Origin: Prevotella sp. UBA5379
Lineage (GTDB): Bacteria > Bacteroidota > Bacteroidia > Bacteroidales > Bacteroidaceae
Direction of reading: 5' to 3'
NCBI GenBank assembly: GCA_002409785.1
Contig: DHOX01000023.1
Coordinates: 1 to 62,251, forward strand
DNA: 62,251 nt
Shown: piece after piece, positions 61,924 through 62,251 of the stretch
Layout of the letters: each line of letters starts with the position of its first letter
Position numbering within the stretch: position 1 is the first letter of the stretch
Program-made: the position numbers and the translations under genes
Notes under the pieces: generated by a model
What the model saw: only the letters and a program-made list of their open reading frames with translations
Told to the model about the DNA's origin: nothing
The model's database searches: none

Positions 61924-62251
61924 TAATATGATTATTCAGAAAAGTATCATACAGAAAAGATCATCCCCATGCTTACACGACCATTCCTAAAAACATGTTC
62001 AAGTACGAGAGAGGGGTAACGGAAATAATAATACGATCAATCATTTTGAATGGTACTAAGCAAGACAGAAGAAGCAAGAGGAATTTAAAAGTGGACCAAA
62101 GTTTTGGAAGTAAAACTTTCAAATTATTTTGAATATTATAGCTTATAAAAGATCTCTTACCCGTTGGCGGAATTAAATTTCAAGAATAAACATGTCTAAA
62201 AAGTTGCACATATCGCTGACTTTTAGCAACTTAGAGTGTTCAAAAATCTTT
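61924..62251. other. Right-end region without confirmed gene
   Basis: 328 bases after the response regulator. It contains an inverted repeat AAGTTGC/GCAACTT (62201-62207 and 62226-62232). An open frame starts at ATG 62192 and is still open at the window end (20 codons), so the beginning of a gene there cannot be excluded. Confidence 0.4.

Noticed and set aside
62192..62251. Open frame at the right edge as the start of a gene
   Set aside because: Only 20 codons can be seen, with no good promoter; part of it lies in an inverted repeat.

Overview
The window looks like a chromosomal segment from a Bacteroidales bacterium, most likely Prevotella or a close relative. The supporting evidence is sigma-ABfr-type promoters (TTTG, 19-20 bp, TAnnTTTG) in front of many genes, scarce Shine-Dalgarno sites, many lipoproteins, outer-membrane beta-barrel receptors, a GldH lipoprotein, and Bacteroidetes-type families (DUF3098, DUF4251, DUF1599, BF0631-like metalloprotease). 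The species cannot be fixed from sequence reading alone. Most of the window is ordinary, gene-dense core genome with conserved operons; there is no phage, insertion sequence, CRISPR array or rRNA operon.

Layout. 1-4.4 kb (minus): ftsX, DUF3098, uppP, truB, queA, folK (folK is cut by the window start). 4.6-5.4 kb: a radical SAM gene. 5.5-12.3 kb (minus): a tripartite RND efflux operon (adaptor, pump, outer-membrane factor) with an LpxA-like acyltransferase as a tightly spaced fourth gene. Upstream lie a ~0.9 kb non-coding region with two families of short tandem repeats and an AraC/GyrI-type regulator. 14.4-16.0 kb: CCA-adding enzyme. 16.2-22.1 kb (plus): duplicated-DUF1599 protein, a DoxX/MauE-like membrane protein whose frame runs without a stop into triosephosphate isomerase, a SPOR protein, folE, a lipoprotein and exonuclease III. 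22.6-24.2 kb (minus): a secreted TonB-C-domain protein and a DUF4251 lipoprotein. 24.5-28.9 kb (plus): metzincin lipoprotein, aroA, a small membrane protein, a metal ABC permease and tsaE. 29-35 kb: trxA and dnaE (minus), psd-pssA (plus). 35-41.8 kb: pyrH, birA, yraN, tadA, a coiled-coil lipoprotein, rsmI, tdk, an AI-2E-family permease. 41.9-42.1 kb: tRNA-Lys and tRNA-Pro. 42.9-49.7 kb: an outer-membrane beta-barrel protein, metF, holB, a RicT/PSP1-like gene and gldH. 49.7-56.4 kb (minus): the cell-shape cluster purH(short)-mreB-mreC-mreD-mrdA-rodA. 56.8-61.9 kb: a membrane-bound winged-helix regulator, a second beta-barrel receptor and a divergent histidine kinase/response regulator pair.

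How the parts fit. The window carries much envelope biology: elongasome (MreBCD, PBP2, RodA), undecaprenyl phosphate recycling, phosphatidylethanolamine synthesis (Psd, PssA), FtsX, efflux, and two TonB-receptor-like barrels. The most unusual points are the open frame joining a DoxX-like membrane protein to TpiA, the LpxA paralogue inside the efflux operon, the repeat-bearing region upstream of that operon, the receptor/regulator/two-component cluster at the right end, and a PurH that stops after its IMP cyclohydrolase domain.
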